The notes under the pieces are model-generated. The model did no database searches. It saw only the letters and a program-made list of their open reading frames with translations, and was not told the DNA's origin. A stretch of DNA of 64,000 nt from Tetragenococcus sp041859945 (GTDB taxonomy: Bacteria; Bacillota; Bacilli; Lactobacillales; Enterococcaceae), in assembly GCA_041859945.1 (NCBI GenBank), contig JBFLGC010000003.1, forward strand, positions 29,421 through 93,420. Direction: 5' to 3'. Each line of letters opens with the position of its first letter. The first letter of the stretch is position 1. Positions 11,778 through 20,547 of the stretch are shown one piece after another. Made by a program: the position numbers and the translations under genes.

Positions 11778-12679
11778 TCTTTTTCTCGTAAAAAGGTCAG
11801 TGTTTTTTCAAATATCTCAGGCAAAGGTGCTGAGAAAATCATTTTTTCCCCTGTTCTTGGATGCGTAAAACCCAAAATTTGTGCGTGTAAAAATTGGCCT
11901 CGTCCTTTTAAAGTACGCTTAGGTCCATAAACTGGATCGCCGGCAACAGGATGACCGATATATTGCATATGCACCCGGATCTGGTGGGTCCGCCCCGTTT
12001 CTAGTTGTAACTCAAGTAAGGTATAGTCAGCAAAACGTTCTAAAACAGTAAAATGCGTGACAGCAGGTTTCCCATCTTCAACAATCGCTTGTTTCTTGCG
12101 GTCGACTTTGGAACGGCCGATCGGAGCCGTGATCGTACCTTTATCATGACTGATCGTACCATGGACCAAAGCAATATATTTGCGCAGCGAAGTTTTATCT
12201 TTTAGTTGTTTTGCTAAACTGGCATGAGCCATATCGTTTTTAGCCACCATCAAAAGGCCTGAGGTATCTTTGTCGATACGATGAACGATCCCAGGTCGGA
12301 TCACACCATTGATCGTTGACAAATGGTCTAAATGAAACAAAAGAGCATTGACTAACGTCCCCGTTGGATGGCCTGCTGAAGGATGAACGACCATGCCTTG
12401 GGGTTTATTAACAACTGCTACATCTTCATCTTCATAAACAATCGCAAGCGGGATATCTTCAGGGATCAGTTCAAGTTCTTTAGCCTCTGGGACTGTCAAA
12501 ATAAAAAGATCCCCTTTTTTTACCTTATAATTGGCCTTAACTGGCGCCCCATTGAATAACAGCGCCTCTTCTTGGATCCAACGTTGGATCGTCGCCCGAC
12601 TTTCAGCCAATTTTTCAGCCAACACCTTATCCAAGCGACCAGTCTCGGTGTCGATCCTGATTTCGATTTCTTTTTTCAT
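11774..12679 (-). CDS. rluD: 23S rRNA pseudouridine synthase, RluD/RluA family
   Basis: Modifies uridines of 23S rRNA (in the E. coli enzyme 1911, 1915 and 1917). The 301-residue protein has an N-terminal S4 RNA-binding domain (about residues 12-75: GRLDKVLAEKL...KVKKGD). The catalytic domain carries the aspartate in HRIDKDTSGLLMVAKN near residues 132-147 and the RluA-family GRTHQIRVHMQYIGHP near residues 229-244. It follows lspA by 3 bases, the common lspA-rluD-pyrR order of Lactobacillales. The pyr promoter lies at its 3' end, so read-through into pyr is possible. Confidence 0.93.
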   Translation of the reverse strand: MKKEIEIRIDTETGRLDKVLAEKLAESRATIQRWIQEEALLFNGAPVKANYKVKKGDLFILTVPEAKELELIPEDIPLAIVYEDEDVAVVNKPQGMVVHPSAGHPTGTLVNALLFHLDHLSTINGVIRPGIVHRIDKDTSGLLMVAKNDMAHASLAKQLKDKTSLRKYIALVHGTISHDKGTITAPIGRSKVDRKKQAIVEDGKPAVTHFTVLERFADYTLLELQLETGRTHQIRVHMQYIGHPVAGDPVYGPKRTLKGRGQFLHAQILGFTHPRTGEKMIFSAPLPEIFEKTLTFLREKD

Positions 12680-12682
12680 AAG

Positions 12683-13147
12683 TCAACCTTTCCATTTTTC
12701 TTCAAATAAAGAATAAATAGCCACTAAAATGACGCCGATCACTAGTGCTGTATCAGCAATATTAAAAATCGGAAAATTCATGAATTCCGTTTGAAACATG
12801 TCGACTACATAACCGATCCGGATGCGGTCGATGAAATTACCGATCGCTCCAGCTAAAATCAGCGATAAGCCAAAGTTCAAGAGTTTAGAGCCTTTCCTAT
12901 AACGGATCAAAAAATAACCAACAGCTCCGACAGTGATCAAGGTAACGATCGTGAAAAAGACGGTCTGTCCTTCCAAAATACTCCAAGCTGCTCCAGTATT
13001 TCGGATGTAGGTCAAAGATAACACATGGGGTAGGAACGTTCTTGTTTCCCCAAGTGCAATATTAGCCACGATCCAAGCCTTAAAGCCTTGGTCGCAAGCG
13101 ATCACGCCTAAACTGAGTAAAAAATAAACGAAGATCAAATCAATCAT
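12683..13147 (-). CDS. lspA: lipoprotein signal peptidase (signal peptidase II)
   Basis: Membrane aspartyl protease that cleaves signal peptides of lipoproteins. The 154-residue protein has four membrane segments and the two catalytic aspartate motifs: GAIGNFIDRIRIGYVVDMF near residues 100-118 (N-x-x-D-R) and FNIADTALVIG near 128-138 (F-N-x-A-D). The NTGAAW motif is at about residues 50-55. Substrates in this window include the two ABC binding proteins with lipoboxes. It is placed between a CBS-domain protein and rluD. Confidence 0.96.
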   Translation of the reverse strand: MIDLIFVYFLLSLGVIACDQGFKAWIVANIALGETRTFLPHVLSLTYIRNTGAAWSILEGQTVFFTIVTLITVGAVGYFLIRYRKGSKLLNFGLSLILAGAIGNFIDRIRIGYVVDMFQTEFMNFPIFNIADTALVIGVILVAIYSLFEEKWKG

Positions 13148-13155
13148 TCCTTTTT

Positions 13156-13845
13156 CTATAAATTAAAAACATCCTGCGGTCGAATGATCCCCAATAAATT
13201 GCCATTAGGGTCTCCATCTTTGGTAATAAAAATGGCATCCAAGCGCGGATTACTATGAAACATCGTCTCGACCTTCGACACGCGACAAGTCGCTGAAACA
13301 AAGGCGTAGTTTTCTAACTCATTTTCCTCTGAAATCAATTCTTTTACACTACGTCCGGCTAATTGTAAATCACCCTTTTGGCTTTCTTTGGCAAACCAAT
13401 AGCCTAATCCTTTTAAAGTGATCAAGCCTTGAAAAACCCCTTTTTTGTACAAAGGAAATTGTGAATGTCGTTTATTAGCCACGATCTTGAGTAATTCCGT
13501 AAGAGGAAGATCTTGCTCAAAACCCGTCACTTTTTTAGCAAAAAGCGGTAAAACGAGTTGCGGTCGTGATAAGTCCTCTTCGATTTTTAGGATACGTTTA
13601 ACGATCCATTCGTTAGGCTCTGCAATCACAAAGTCTTCGCCGATCTGCTCATGAACGATCGCATTGCGGAGCTGTGAGATCTGCAAAAGATCATTCTCAT
13701 ATTTTTTTACTGACAGCTCCTCTTTTTTACTAAGGACGCGAACCATTTGACTAAAGCCCATATTTTGAGGATTGTCCAATTCCTCACGCATCCATTTTTC
13801 GATTCGATTGAAGCTACTTAAAAAAACCTCTGCAGCATCTGCCAT
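13156..13845 (-). CDS. CBS-domain protein
   Basis: The 229-residue protein has an N-terminal helical region (about residues 1-75) and a C-terminal pair of CBS-like repeats. The first is around ELLKIVANKRHSQFPLYKKG, the second around VSKVETMFHSN...AIFITKDG near the C terminus. CBS pairs usually bind adenosine nucleotides; no ligand can be read from the sequence. I chose the ATG at 13845, 8 bases after AAGGAG; a GTG at 13854 is an alternative. It starts within a few bases of the stop of the EbsA-like gene upstream and lies 8 bases before lspA, suggesting one operon. Confidence 0.75.
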   Translation of the reverse strand: MADAAEVFLSSFNRIEKWMREELDNPQNMGFSQMVRVLSKKEELSVKKYENDLLQISQLRNAIVHEQIGEDFVIAEPNEWIVKRILKIEEDLSRPQLVLPLFAKKVTGFEQDLPLTELLKIVANKRHSQFPLYKKGVFQGLITLKGLGYWFAKESQKGDLQLAGRSVKELISEENELENYAFVSATCRVSKVETMFHSNPRLDAIFITKDGDPNGNLLGIIRPQDVFNL

Positions 13846-13850
13846 AGTGC

Positions 13851-14270
13851 TCACTCCTTATTTTTCCAATTGCTGACAATAAGATTAGGTGGAACTTGTA
13901 CTTGTACGATTTCATAAAGTTTTGCCGCCATCTTTTTTGACAGGTATAAATCGATTTTTTTATCATCATTCATTAGAATCAGGATTCTATTTTCAAATAG
14001 TTGCAACTTATCGATCTGCTCATAGGTCACAAAAGTTTTCTTTTTAAAAAAAGCATAACTTATGATCAAACCACCCTTGGTCAGGATCAATTTACGTTGC
14101 CACGTACCGAGTACAAAAAGCAAGAAAACACCTAAAAAAAGCAAACTTTTCCAGTGAAATGAGGCCGTTTCTAAGGAAAAAATAAAACCCAAAAATAAAG
14201 AAATAAGGGCGATCGACCAATAAATGATCGCAGAAGAAACGTCCGGATGCCAATGTATTTTATTTGCCAT
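13851..14270 (-). CDS. EbsA-like small membrane protein
   Basis: A 139-residue protein with two adjacent N-terminal membrane segments (about residues 14-32 and 38-58) and a C-terminal soluble domain rich in beta strand, with IDLYLSKKMAAKLYEIV near residues 105-121. The start KIHWHPDVSSAIIYWSIALISLFLGF and the position next to an RNase HI-like gene resemble the EbsA family of enterococci, named from the aggregation-substance region of E. faecalis. Biochemical function is not established and the family assignment is from memory of the pattern. It is the first gene of the operon leading to lspA and rluD, transcribed divergently from the RNase HI-like gene. Confidence 0.55.
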   Translation of the reverse strand: MANKIHWHPDVSSAIIYWSIALISLFLGFIFSLETASFHWKSLLFLGVFLLFVLGTWQRKLILTKGGLIISYAFFKKKTFVTYEQIDKLQLFENRILILMNDDKKIDLYLSKKMAAKLYEIVQVQVPPNLIVSNWKNKE

Positions 14271-14284
14271 TTATTCAATACTCC

Positions 14285-14313
14285 TTTGTGAAAATCAAAA
14301 AATTTTGTATAAT
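14285..14313 (+). promoter_or_regulatory. promoter of the RNase HI-like gene
   Basis: A perfect TATAAT at 14308-14313 with a weak -35 (TTTGTG, 14285-14290) 17 bases upstream. A GAGGTG ribosome site and a GTG start follow. Confidence 0.55.
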
Positions 14314-14347
14314 CATACTAAACAAGTAAAAAGAAGAGGTGAAATCA

Positions 14348-14757
14348 GTGATAAAAGCCTATATCGACGCTGCCACCAAAGGAAATCCCGGACCTAGCGG
14401 CGGTGGGATCCTCGTGATCAGCGAAAAAAACAAATGCAAGCGGCTTTCCCACTAGCTATTCTAACCAACCATCAAGCCGAGTTTGCTGCTTGTTCCCATC
14501 TGTTAGACTATTTGATGGCTCAAAACTGGACTGATCAGATAGTTCTCATCTATACGGACAGTAAGATTTTAGCTCAGACGATCGAAAAACGTTATGCTAA
14601 AAATCCCGATTTTAAACCTTATTTAGCTGAAATAGAGACCAAACTAGCTGCCTTTTCACAAGTCATCTTCAAATGGATCCCAGAAACTAAAAATAAAGGA
14701 GCCGATCACTTGGCGCGGCAAGGATTACAAAAAGCTCTCAACTCACAAAATCGGTGA
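14348..14757 (+). pseudogene. RNase HI-family protein split by a -1 frameshift at an A7 run
   Basis: From the GTG at 14348 (GAGGTG ribosome site) the frame reads IKAYIDAATKGNPGPSGGG and stops at 14453-14455. The rest of the protein continues in the -1 frame from 14431 to 14757. Joined, it has 136 residues and all four acidic RNase H catalytic residues: D7 (YIDAAT), E45 (HQAEFA), D71 (YTDSK) and D120 (GADHLA). RNase HI enzymes cut RNA in RNA-DNA hybrids. The frame change falls on A_AAA_AAC at 14425-14431, exactly in register as a -1 slippery heptamer. It is therefore either a one-base deletion in a homopolymer (mutation or sequencing error) or programmed frameshifting. I see no strong downstream hairpin, which favours an indel. 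The end overlaps the convergent cls gene by 15 bases. Confidence 0.8.
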
Positions 14758-16209
14758 GAGTAAACGCGAGAAGTTTTGTCTAAAGCGAAGCCAACGAGAT
14801 TGATCATCGATCATTTCCTTTGTCAAAAGGGTCGAATCCTGCATATCTTTTTCAAAAATTTCTACCATCTCTGCGTTGACCTTTTTATCATAACAGAAAG
14901 CATTGACTTCAAAATTTAAGTCATAACTACGAATATCTTGATTGGTCGTCCCGATCGAAGAAATTTCTTGATCCGTTAAAATGGTCTTCGCATGAATAAA
15001 ACCATTTTCATAAATATAAATTTTTACACCCTGTTTTTGTAAGAGATTCGCATAATATTCTGTTGCGCGATAAATAAAAGGATGGTCTGGCTTACAAGGA
15101 ATCATGATACGCACATCCACTCCAGAACGAACAGCGATCCTCAGTGCATCGACCATTGAATCATCTGGGATCAGATAAGGCGTTTGGATCCATATCCTTT
15201 CTTCAGCTGCCAAAATCATTTTGACAAAGCCGCCTTTAATGATCTGTTGTGGTGATTCAGGACCATCAGCCACAATTTGAATACTCGTTTGGCCACACTC
15301 TGCTATTTCTGGGAAAACGAAATAGCGATCCTCGTATTCCAACGTGTCCTGTTCATGACTGACTGACGCATTCCAATCTTTTAAAAACACTTCTTGTAAT
15401 AAAAAGCTGGCTGTGCCGACTATCCTTGCATGCGTATCTCGCCAATAACCGAACTTCTTCGTCGTTTCCAGATACTGATCGCCCACATTGAAACCGCCAG
15501 TCCAAGCTATTTTCCCATCGATCACAACGATTTTACGGTGTAAGTGATAGTTCAAACGTGTCTTACGGATCAAACCACGTGAAGTTATAAACGGCACCAC
15601 TTTGCCACCAACATCAGTCAGTCGCTTGAACATTTTGATACTCGATTGCCCCCCCCAAGGATCAAAAATAAGGCGTATCTCGACACCTTCTTGCGCTTTT
15701 TCGACCAATAAATCGACAAAGCGATTGCCGATATGATCATCAAAAAAGGCGTAATACTCGACGTGGATATTATCTTTGGCATTACGGATATCTGCAAACA
15801 AACGTTCAAATTTTTCCTGCCCATCGGTTATAAATTCTATCTTATTTCCTTTAGTCAAAGGAGTGTCTGTCGAATTAGTAAAATAGCGTTGTAATAAAGT
15901 GACTTCTCCTGCTTCTTCATTTTCAAAAAAAACAGCATTTTTCCTCTCGATCGCACGATTAATTTCTTTCAAACGACTTTGATGATGTTCACTGAATCGA
16001 TAAACGATCTCCCCATCGATACCACGACCACAAAAAGCATACAAAATAAAGCCGATACCAGGTAAGAAAACTAAAGTGACCATCCAAGCTAAGACACTTG
16101 AAATCGACCTTGGTTTACGAAACACAGTAATAAAGGCAATAAGGGTATTGATAAAAAGTAGTCCCCAAATAATGTTATAAATAATCGTGAGATCGAAATG
16201 GAACGCCAT
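14743..16209 (-). CDS. cls: cardiolipin synthase
   Basis: Makes cardiolipin by transferring a phosphatidyl group between two phosphatidylglycerol molecules at the membrane. The 488-residue protein has two N-terminal membrane segments (about residues 7-27 and 38-58) and two phospholipase D domains. The catalytic HKD motifs are HLHRKIVVIDG near residues 223-233 and HAKTILTDQE near residues 403-412, followed by GTTNQD. The size and layout are standard for Firmicutes Cls. An AGGAGGG ribosome site precedes the ATG at 16209. The CDF transporter gene ends 11 bases upstream, so the two may be co-transcribed. Confidence 0.94.
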   Translation of the reverse strand: MAFHFDLTIIYNIIWGLLFINTLIAFITVFRKPRSISSVLAWMVTLVFLPGIGFILYAFCGRGIDGEIVYRFSEHHQSRLKEINRAIERKNAVFFENEEAGEVTLLQRYFTNSTDTPLTKGNKIEFITDGQEKFERLFADIRNAKDNIHVEYYAFFDDHIGNRFVDLLVEKAQEGVEIRLIFDPWGGQSSIKMFKRLTDVGGKVVPFITSRGLIRKTRLNYHLHRKIVVIDGKIAWTGGFNVGDQYLETTKKFGYWRDTHARIVGTASFLLQEVFLKDWNASVSHEQDTLEYEDRYFVFPEIAECGQTSIQIVADGPESPQQIIKGGFVKMILAAEERIWIQTPYLIPDDSMVDALRIAVRSGVDVRIMIPCKPDHPFIYRATEYYANLLQKQGVKIYIYENGFIHAKTILTDQEISSIGTTNQDIRSYDLNFEVNAFCYDKKVNAEMVEIFEKDMQDSTLLTKEMIDDQSRWLRFRQNFSRLLSPIL

Positions 16210-16220
16210 GCTTTTCCCTC

Positions 16221-17372
16221 CTATAATAGATAATGATGATCAAAAGTGATCTCTAACTCATAGTCTTCCCCTTTTTCTTTGGCAAAATTTTCTATTTGCT
16301 GTTTGATCGTAGCATCTGGCAAGACAAATTTTTCGGGTACAACTAAGTCAAATTGTAACGTTTTTTCATTTTGGATCCGAAAATCATGGATCTTGAGTTG
16401 TGGATCGATGGCTTTAACCAGGTCATGAAATTCAAGCGACAATTGTAGATAATGAGCATCATGGATCGTAACTGGATCTAAATGGCAAACCAGTTCGACC
16501 TGTAAGTGATGATAAAAATCTTTCTCGATAGCGTCAATGACTTCGTGCGCCTGCATCAAACTCCAATTAGCATCCACTTCGATATGTACCGAAGCAAATT
16601 TTTTATCGGGGCCATAATCATGGACCAACAAGTCGTGGTAACCCAAGATCGTCGTATAGCTATCTAATAAGGCCTCCATTTTTTGGACTTCTTTTTCTGT
16701 CGGTCGACTTCCTAATAATTCATCGATAAAGTCTTTGACCATGTTTATGCCACTGATCAAGATATACAGAGCCAATAAAAAACCGATATAACCATCGATC
16801 CTAAAGCCTGTAGAATACTCGATACCGGCTGAGATAACGACTAAAGCTGTCATAAAAACATCGTTGCTACTATCTTTGCTACTGGCAGTAAGCGTCGAGG
16901 AATCGATACGTTTGGCCAGATCACGATACATCTTTGCCTGTCCTAGTTTTAAAAGGATTGAAAAAAGTAAAATCAAAAACATATTGAAAGACAAACGTAT
17001 AGCCTTGGGGGCAAATATTTTTTCAAGTGAACTTCTTAAAAAACTGGCGCCGACCAGGGTGACTAATAAAGCTACCGCTAATCCACTGATATACTCAAAA
17101 CGCTTATGTCCATAGGGATGTTCTTTGTCAGCTGGTTTGGCAGCAGCTTGAAAACCCACAACTGTAAATAAGGATGATACCATATCCGATAAACTATTCA
17201 TAGCGTCAGCTGTGATTGACACAGATCCTGTCAGCCAACCAACTAAAAATTTAGCTAGGAATAAGAAGATATTAAAAATCAATCCCAACTCACCTGCTAA
17301 TTTTCCGATCAAAGTCCTCTGCTCTTCATGGGGATGTTTACTTTCAGCTTTTTGAATCAAAAAATCGATCAT
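16221..17372 (-). CDS. cation diffusion facilitator family metal transporter
   Basis: A 383-residue metal/proton antiporter of the CDF family. About six membrane segments fill residues 25-210 and a cytoplasmic ferredoxin-like domain follows (DYGPDKKFASVHIEVD near 257-272). The metal-site segments are ITADAMNSLSDMVSS near residue 53 and SSKDSSNDVFM near 163. The N-x-x-x-D pattern in the first resembles the Mn/Fe-type group more than zinc exporters, but the substrate is uncertain. The C-terminal extension beyond the cytoplasmic domain is longer than in minimal CDF proteins. An AAGGAG ribosome site precedes the ATG at 17372. Confidence 0.9.
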   Translation of the reverse strand: MIDFLIQKAESKHPHEEQRTLIGKLAGELGLIFNIFLFLAKFLVGWLTGSVSITADAMNSLSDMVSSLFTVVGFQAAAKPADKEHPYGHKRFEYISGLAVALLVTLVGASFLRSSLEKIFAPKAIRLSFNMFLILLFSILLKLGQAKMYRDLAKRIDSSTLTASSKDSSNDVFMTALVVISAGIEYSTGFRIDGYIGFLLALYILISGINMVKDFIDELLGSRPTEKEVQKMEALLDSYTTILGYHDLLVHDYGPDKKFASVHIEVDANWSLMQAHEVIDAIEKDFYHHLQVELVCHLDPVTIHDAHYLQLSLEFHDLVKAIDPQLKIHDFRIQNEKTLQFDLVVPEKFVLPDATIKQQIENFAKEKGEDYELEITFDHHYLL

Positions 17373-17541
17373 TTCAAAAGCTCCTTTAAAAAAGTGATTT
17401 CTCCCTATTTTACCCTAAATCTAAGAAAAAGTTAAAAGAAAACCGTAATAGTCACGAAAAAATCACATGCAGAAGCAAATCACTGCTAAATTGGCCGTGA
17501 AAAACATAAACACCTTTTTAATTTGGCTAAAGTCATAAATT

Positions 17542-17570
17542 CAGACGCAGTATAAAAAACACTGCGTCTG
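17542..17570 (-). terminator. hairpin downstream of alaS
   Basis: CAGACGCAGT and ACTGCGTCTG form a perfect 10-base-pair stem with a 9-base loop, 8 bases past the alaS stop. There is no clear T tail on either strand after the stem, so it may be an RNA-stabilising or processing hairpin and not a full intrinsic terminator. Confidence 0.55.
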
Positions 17571-17577
17571 AGAACAG

Positions 17578-20241
17578 TCATCGACTGGATTTGCCAGCCA
17601 ACCATTTAGCCACTTCGTCTAAGGCTTGAGCGATACCAGCAGAATTTTTCCCACCGGCTTGAGCCATATCTGGCCGACCACCGCCCCCGCCATTTACAAA
17701 AGGTGCAATAGCTTTGATCAAATCGCCCGCTTTGACGCCTTTAGCGATCGTTTCCGAGCTAACCGCCACTAATAAATTGGCTTTTCCTTTAGTAACCGTG
17801 GCTAAGACTAAGATATCAGATAGTTCTTGTTGTTTCCACTGATCAGCCAGTTGTCGTAATTGATTCATGTCTTTGACCGTCACCTGCGCCGCAATATAGC
17901 TAAAGCCACCACTTTCACGTTTATTCTTAAAGACATTTTCCGCTTCTTGATTGGCGATACGACTAGCTAATTGCTCATTTTCTTTTTGCAGATCATGTAA
18001 TTCTTGTTGCAATTGTTCGACTTTATGTTCGATTTCTTTTATTTGTGGTGCTTTGACCAGACGTGTTATGTTATGCAGGTGTCGTTCTTCTTCCAAAATA
18101 AGTTCGTAAGCAGCTTGGCTAGTCACTGCTTCGATCCGCCGCACTCCCGCACCGATCCCTGATTCTGAGACGATCTTAAAGATACCAATGTCAGAAGTAT
18201 TCGTAACGTGATTTCCGCCACATAATTCTAACGACCAATCAGAAATCGTAACGACACGGACATCATGACCATATTTTTCACCAAACAAGGCCATGGCGCC
18301 CAATTCTTTGGCGGTATCGATATCGGTCTCAAGCGTCACGACAGGGATAGCTTCCCAAATCTTTTCGTTTACGATATGTTCCATTTGTTGTAATTGTTCA
18401 TTTGTGATTTCACCAAAGTGAGTAAAGTCGAAACGTAAATAGTTGGGAGCTACCAAAGAGCCAGCTTGATTCGCATGCGTCCCCAAAACTTCCTTCAAAG
18501 CACGATGCAACATATGCGTAGCCGTATGATTCTCGATGATTTGTTGATGGCGCAAACGATCGACTTGCAAACGGTACTCTTTGCCTGTTTCTAGCGCTGC
18601 TTCTATCCTAACCTCATGCAGATATTGTCCATTGGGTGCTTTTTGCACATCCACCACTTCAGCAACTACTTTGCCTGTTTCGTCAAAAATAGTTCCTGTA
18701 TCAGCGACTTGTCCACCCATTTCAGCATAAAAAGGCGTTTGGGAAAAAATCAATTCAGCTTTGCCTACTTGACAATGATCGAGCAACGATTCGCCTTGTA
18801 AAAGGACTTCAAGTTTACCAGTTGTTTCTAAAGTCGTATAACCGACATATTGACTTTCGACCTTGATATCGGTCAATAAAGTCGATTGGACACCCATAGA
18901 TTGTTCCTTACTACGAGCTTTTCGAGCCCGTTCTTTTTGGGCCGCCATTTCCTTTTCAAAACCAGCCTGATCGATTTTTAAATTCGATTCTTCGGCGATT
19001 TCTTCCGTTAATTCAACTGGAAAGCCAAAAGTGTCATAAAGTTTGAAAATTTCTGCGCCAGGTAAGATATCTTTTCCGGCATTTTTTACCTCAACATTTA
19101 CCTCAACAACAAGTTCATCTAAAATCGTCAGACCGTCGTTGATCGTTTCATGGAAGCGATCTTCTTCAGTACGGATCACTTTTTCAATAAATACTTGTTG
19201 GTCCAATATTTCTGGATAATAACTATTCATGATCTGACCGACGACAGGAACCAATTTATAGAGAAAAGTTTCATGGATTCCCAGTTTTTGCCCATGCATC
19301 ACCGCACGACGCAACAAACGCCGCAAGACATAGCCGCGTCCTTCATTGGAAGGTAAAGCACCGTCACCGATCGCAAAGGCTAGGGCCCGAATATGGTCAG
19401 CAATTACCTTAAAGGAGACGTCCGTTTTCTCATCATCACCATACTTCACTTGACCACTGATAGCCGCAATTGCGTGGATGATCGGTAAAAAGAGATCCGT
19501 TTCAAAATTCGTTGGCGCTTTTTGGATCACTGAAACCATCCGTTCTAGCCCCATGCCCGTATCGATGTTCTTATGTGGTAATGGTTCATAGGTATCATCT
19601 GGTTTATGATTGAATTCAGAAAAAACAAGATTCCAAATTTCTAAGTAGCGTTCATTTTCACCACCTGGGTAATTTTCCGGATCGTCTTCTGCCAAATTAT
19701 TGAAAGTTTGACCACGATCATAAAAGATCTCCGTATCGGGCCCACTTGGACCAGCACCGATATCCCAAAAATTATCTTCTACTTCGACGATATGGCTAAT
19801 CTCTAGGCCTACTTCTTCATGCCAGATACGTTTGGCTTCAGTGTCTTTGGGATAAACGGTCACATAAAGTAAGTCAGGGTCAAAACCAATCCATTCTGGT
19901 GCCGTCAAAAATTCCCAAGCCCATGTGATCGCTTCTTTTTTAAAGTAATCCCCTATAGAAAAATTTCCCAACATTTCAAACATCGTATGATGCCGTGCCG
20001 TACGCCCGACATTTTCGATATCATTGGTACGGATCGATTTTTGGGCACTGGTAATGCGCGGATTATCTGGCACGATCGAGCCATCAAAATATTTTTTTAA
20101 AGTTGCAACACCTGAATTGATCCATAAGAGTGTAGGGTCGTCTACAGGGATCAGTGAGGCACTTGGTTCGACCGTATGTCCCTTTGATTTAAAAAAGTCT
20201 AAAAACATTTGACGGACCTCGGCACTTGTCAATTCTTTCAT
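17578..20241 (-). CDS. alaS: alanine-tRNA ligase
   Basis: Charges tRNA-Ala. The 887-residue protein has the class II catalytic core (HTVEPSASLIP, GRTARHHTMFEMLGNFS, NIDTGMGLERMVS) and the editing domain with the zinc-binding histidines HTATHMLHRAL near residues 567-577 and C-x-x-x-H in LELCGGNHV. It ends in a coiled coil (about 720-770) and the C-Ala domain with GGGGGRPDMAQAGG. I chose the ATG at 20241, 8 bases after GAGGAG; the GTG three codons upstream overlaps the ribosome site region. A T-box leader lies directly upstream, so expression should rise when uncharged tRNA-Ala accumulates. Confidence 0.98.
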   Translation of the reverse strand: MKELTSAEVRQMFLDFFKSKGHTVEPSASLIPVDDPTLLWINSGVATLKKYFDGSIVPDNPRITSAQKSIRTNDIENVGRTARHHTMFEMLGNFSIGDYFKKEAITWAWEFLTAPEWIGFDPDLLYVTVYPKDTEAKRIWHEEVGLEISHIVEVEDNFWDIGAGPSGPDTEIFYDRGQTFNNLAEDDPENYPGGENERYLEIWNLVFSEFNHKPDDTYEPLPHKNIDTGMGLERMVSVIQKAPTNFETDLFLPIIHAIAAISGQVKYGDDEKTDVSFKVIADHIRALAFAIGDGALPSNEGRGYVLRRLLRRAVMHGQKLGIHETFLYKLVPVVGQIMNSYYPEILDQQVFIEKVIRTEEDRFHETINDGLTILDELVVEVNVEVKNAGKDILPGAEIFKLYDTFGFPVELTEEIAEESNLKIDQAGFEKEMAAQKERARKARSKEQSMGVQSTLLTDIKVESQYVGYTTLETTGKLEVLLQGESLLDHCQVGKAELIFSQTPFYAEMGGQVADTGTIFDETGKVVAEVVDVQKAPNGQYLHEVRIEAALETGKEYRLQVDRLRHQQIIENHTATHMLHRALKEVLGTHANQAGSLVAPNYLRFDFTHFGEITNEQLQQMEHIVNEKIWEAIPVVTLETDIDTAKELGAMALFGEKYGHDVRVVTISDWSLELCGGNHVTNTSDIGIFKIVSESGIGAGVRRIEAVTSQAAYELILEEERHLHNITRLVKAPQIKEIEHKVEQLQQELHDLQKENEQLASRIANQEAENVFKNKRESGGFSYIAAQVTVKDMNQLRQLADQWKQQELSDILVLATVTKGKANLLVAVSSETIAKGVKAGDLIKAIAPFVNGGGGGRPDMAQAGGKNSAGIAQALDEVAKWLAGKSSR

Positions 20242-20257
20242 TATCTTCACTCCTCTA

Positions 20258-20472
20258 TTTTTTCAGAAAATAAAAAACACCTTGCAAGTCAAGGACGTTT
20301 ACACGCGGTACCACCTTGATTGCAATGATGTCAAATCATTACCTCTTTGTTCTCCATAACGCTGAGAATGCGCAAATTATAAAGGGAGCGATCCATAAAA
20401 TCTCCTATTCTTCTCTCAACATTGAAGAACTTTCTGTGTAGGAAGACCCAATCGACCATATCCTTTATTTCA
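20258..20472 (-). promoter_or_regulatory. T-box riboswitch of alaS
   Basis: The minus strand holds the T-box core AAGGTGGTACCGCG at 20317-20304, followed by a hairpin CCTTG/CAAGG and a run of six T (terminator, about 20298-20265). Upstream, ATAAAGG near 20467 and CCTTTAT near 20380 can close a long stem I. A GCT (alanine codon) at 20389-20387 lies on the 3' side just above that closing helix, where the specifier codon belongs. The core is certain; the specifier position is an interpretation. Confidence 0.92.
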
Positions 20473-20478
20473 CTTCAA

Positions 20479-20507
20479 AGTATAGGCAATCCCCACAAAA
20501 AAGTCAA
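20479..20507 (-). promoter_or_regulatory. alaS promoter
   Basis: TTGACT (20507-20502), 17 bases, TATACT (20484-20479) on the minus strand, just ahead of the T-box leader. Confidence 0.75.
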
Positions 20508-20547
20508 TCGTAAGCTACAAAATATTTTGTAGACTCAGTGTCACAAA

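Noticed and set aside
14434..14757. Independent 107-codon gene starting at the internal ATG
   Set aside because: It begins in the middle of an RNase H fold, lacks the first catalytic aspartate and has no ribosome site; it is the second part of the frameshifted gene.
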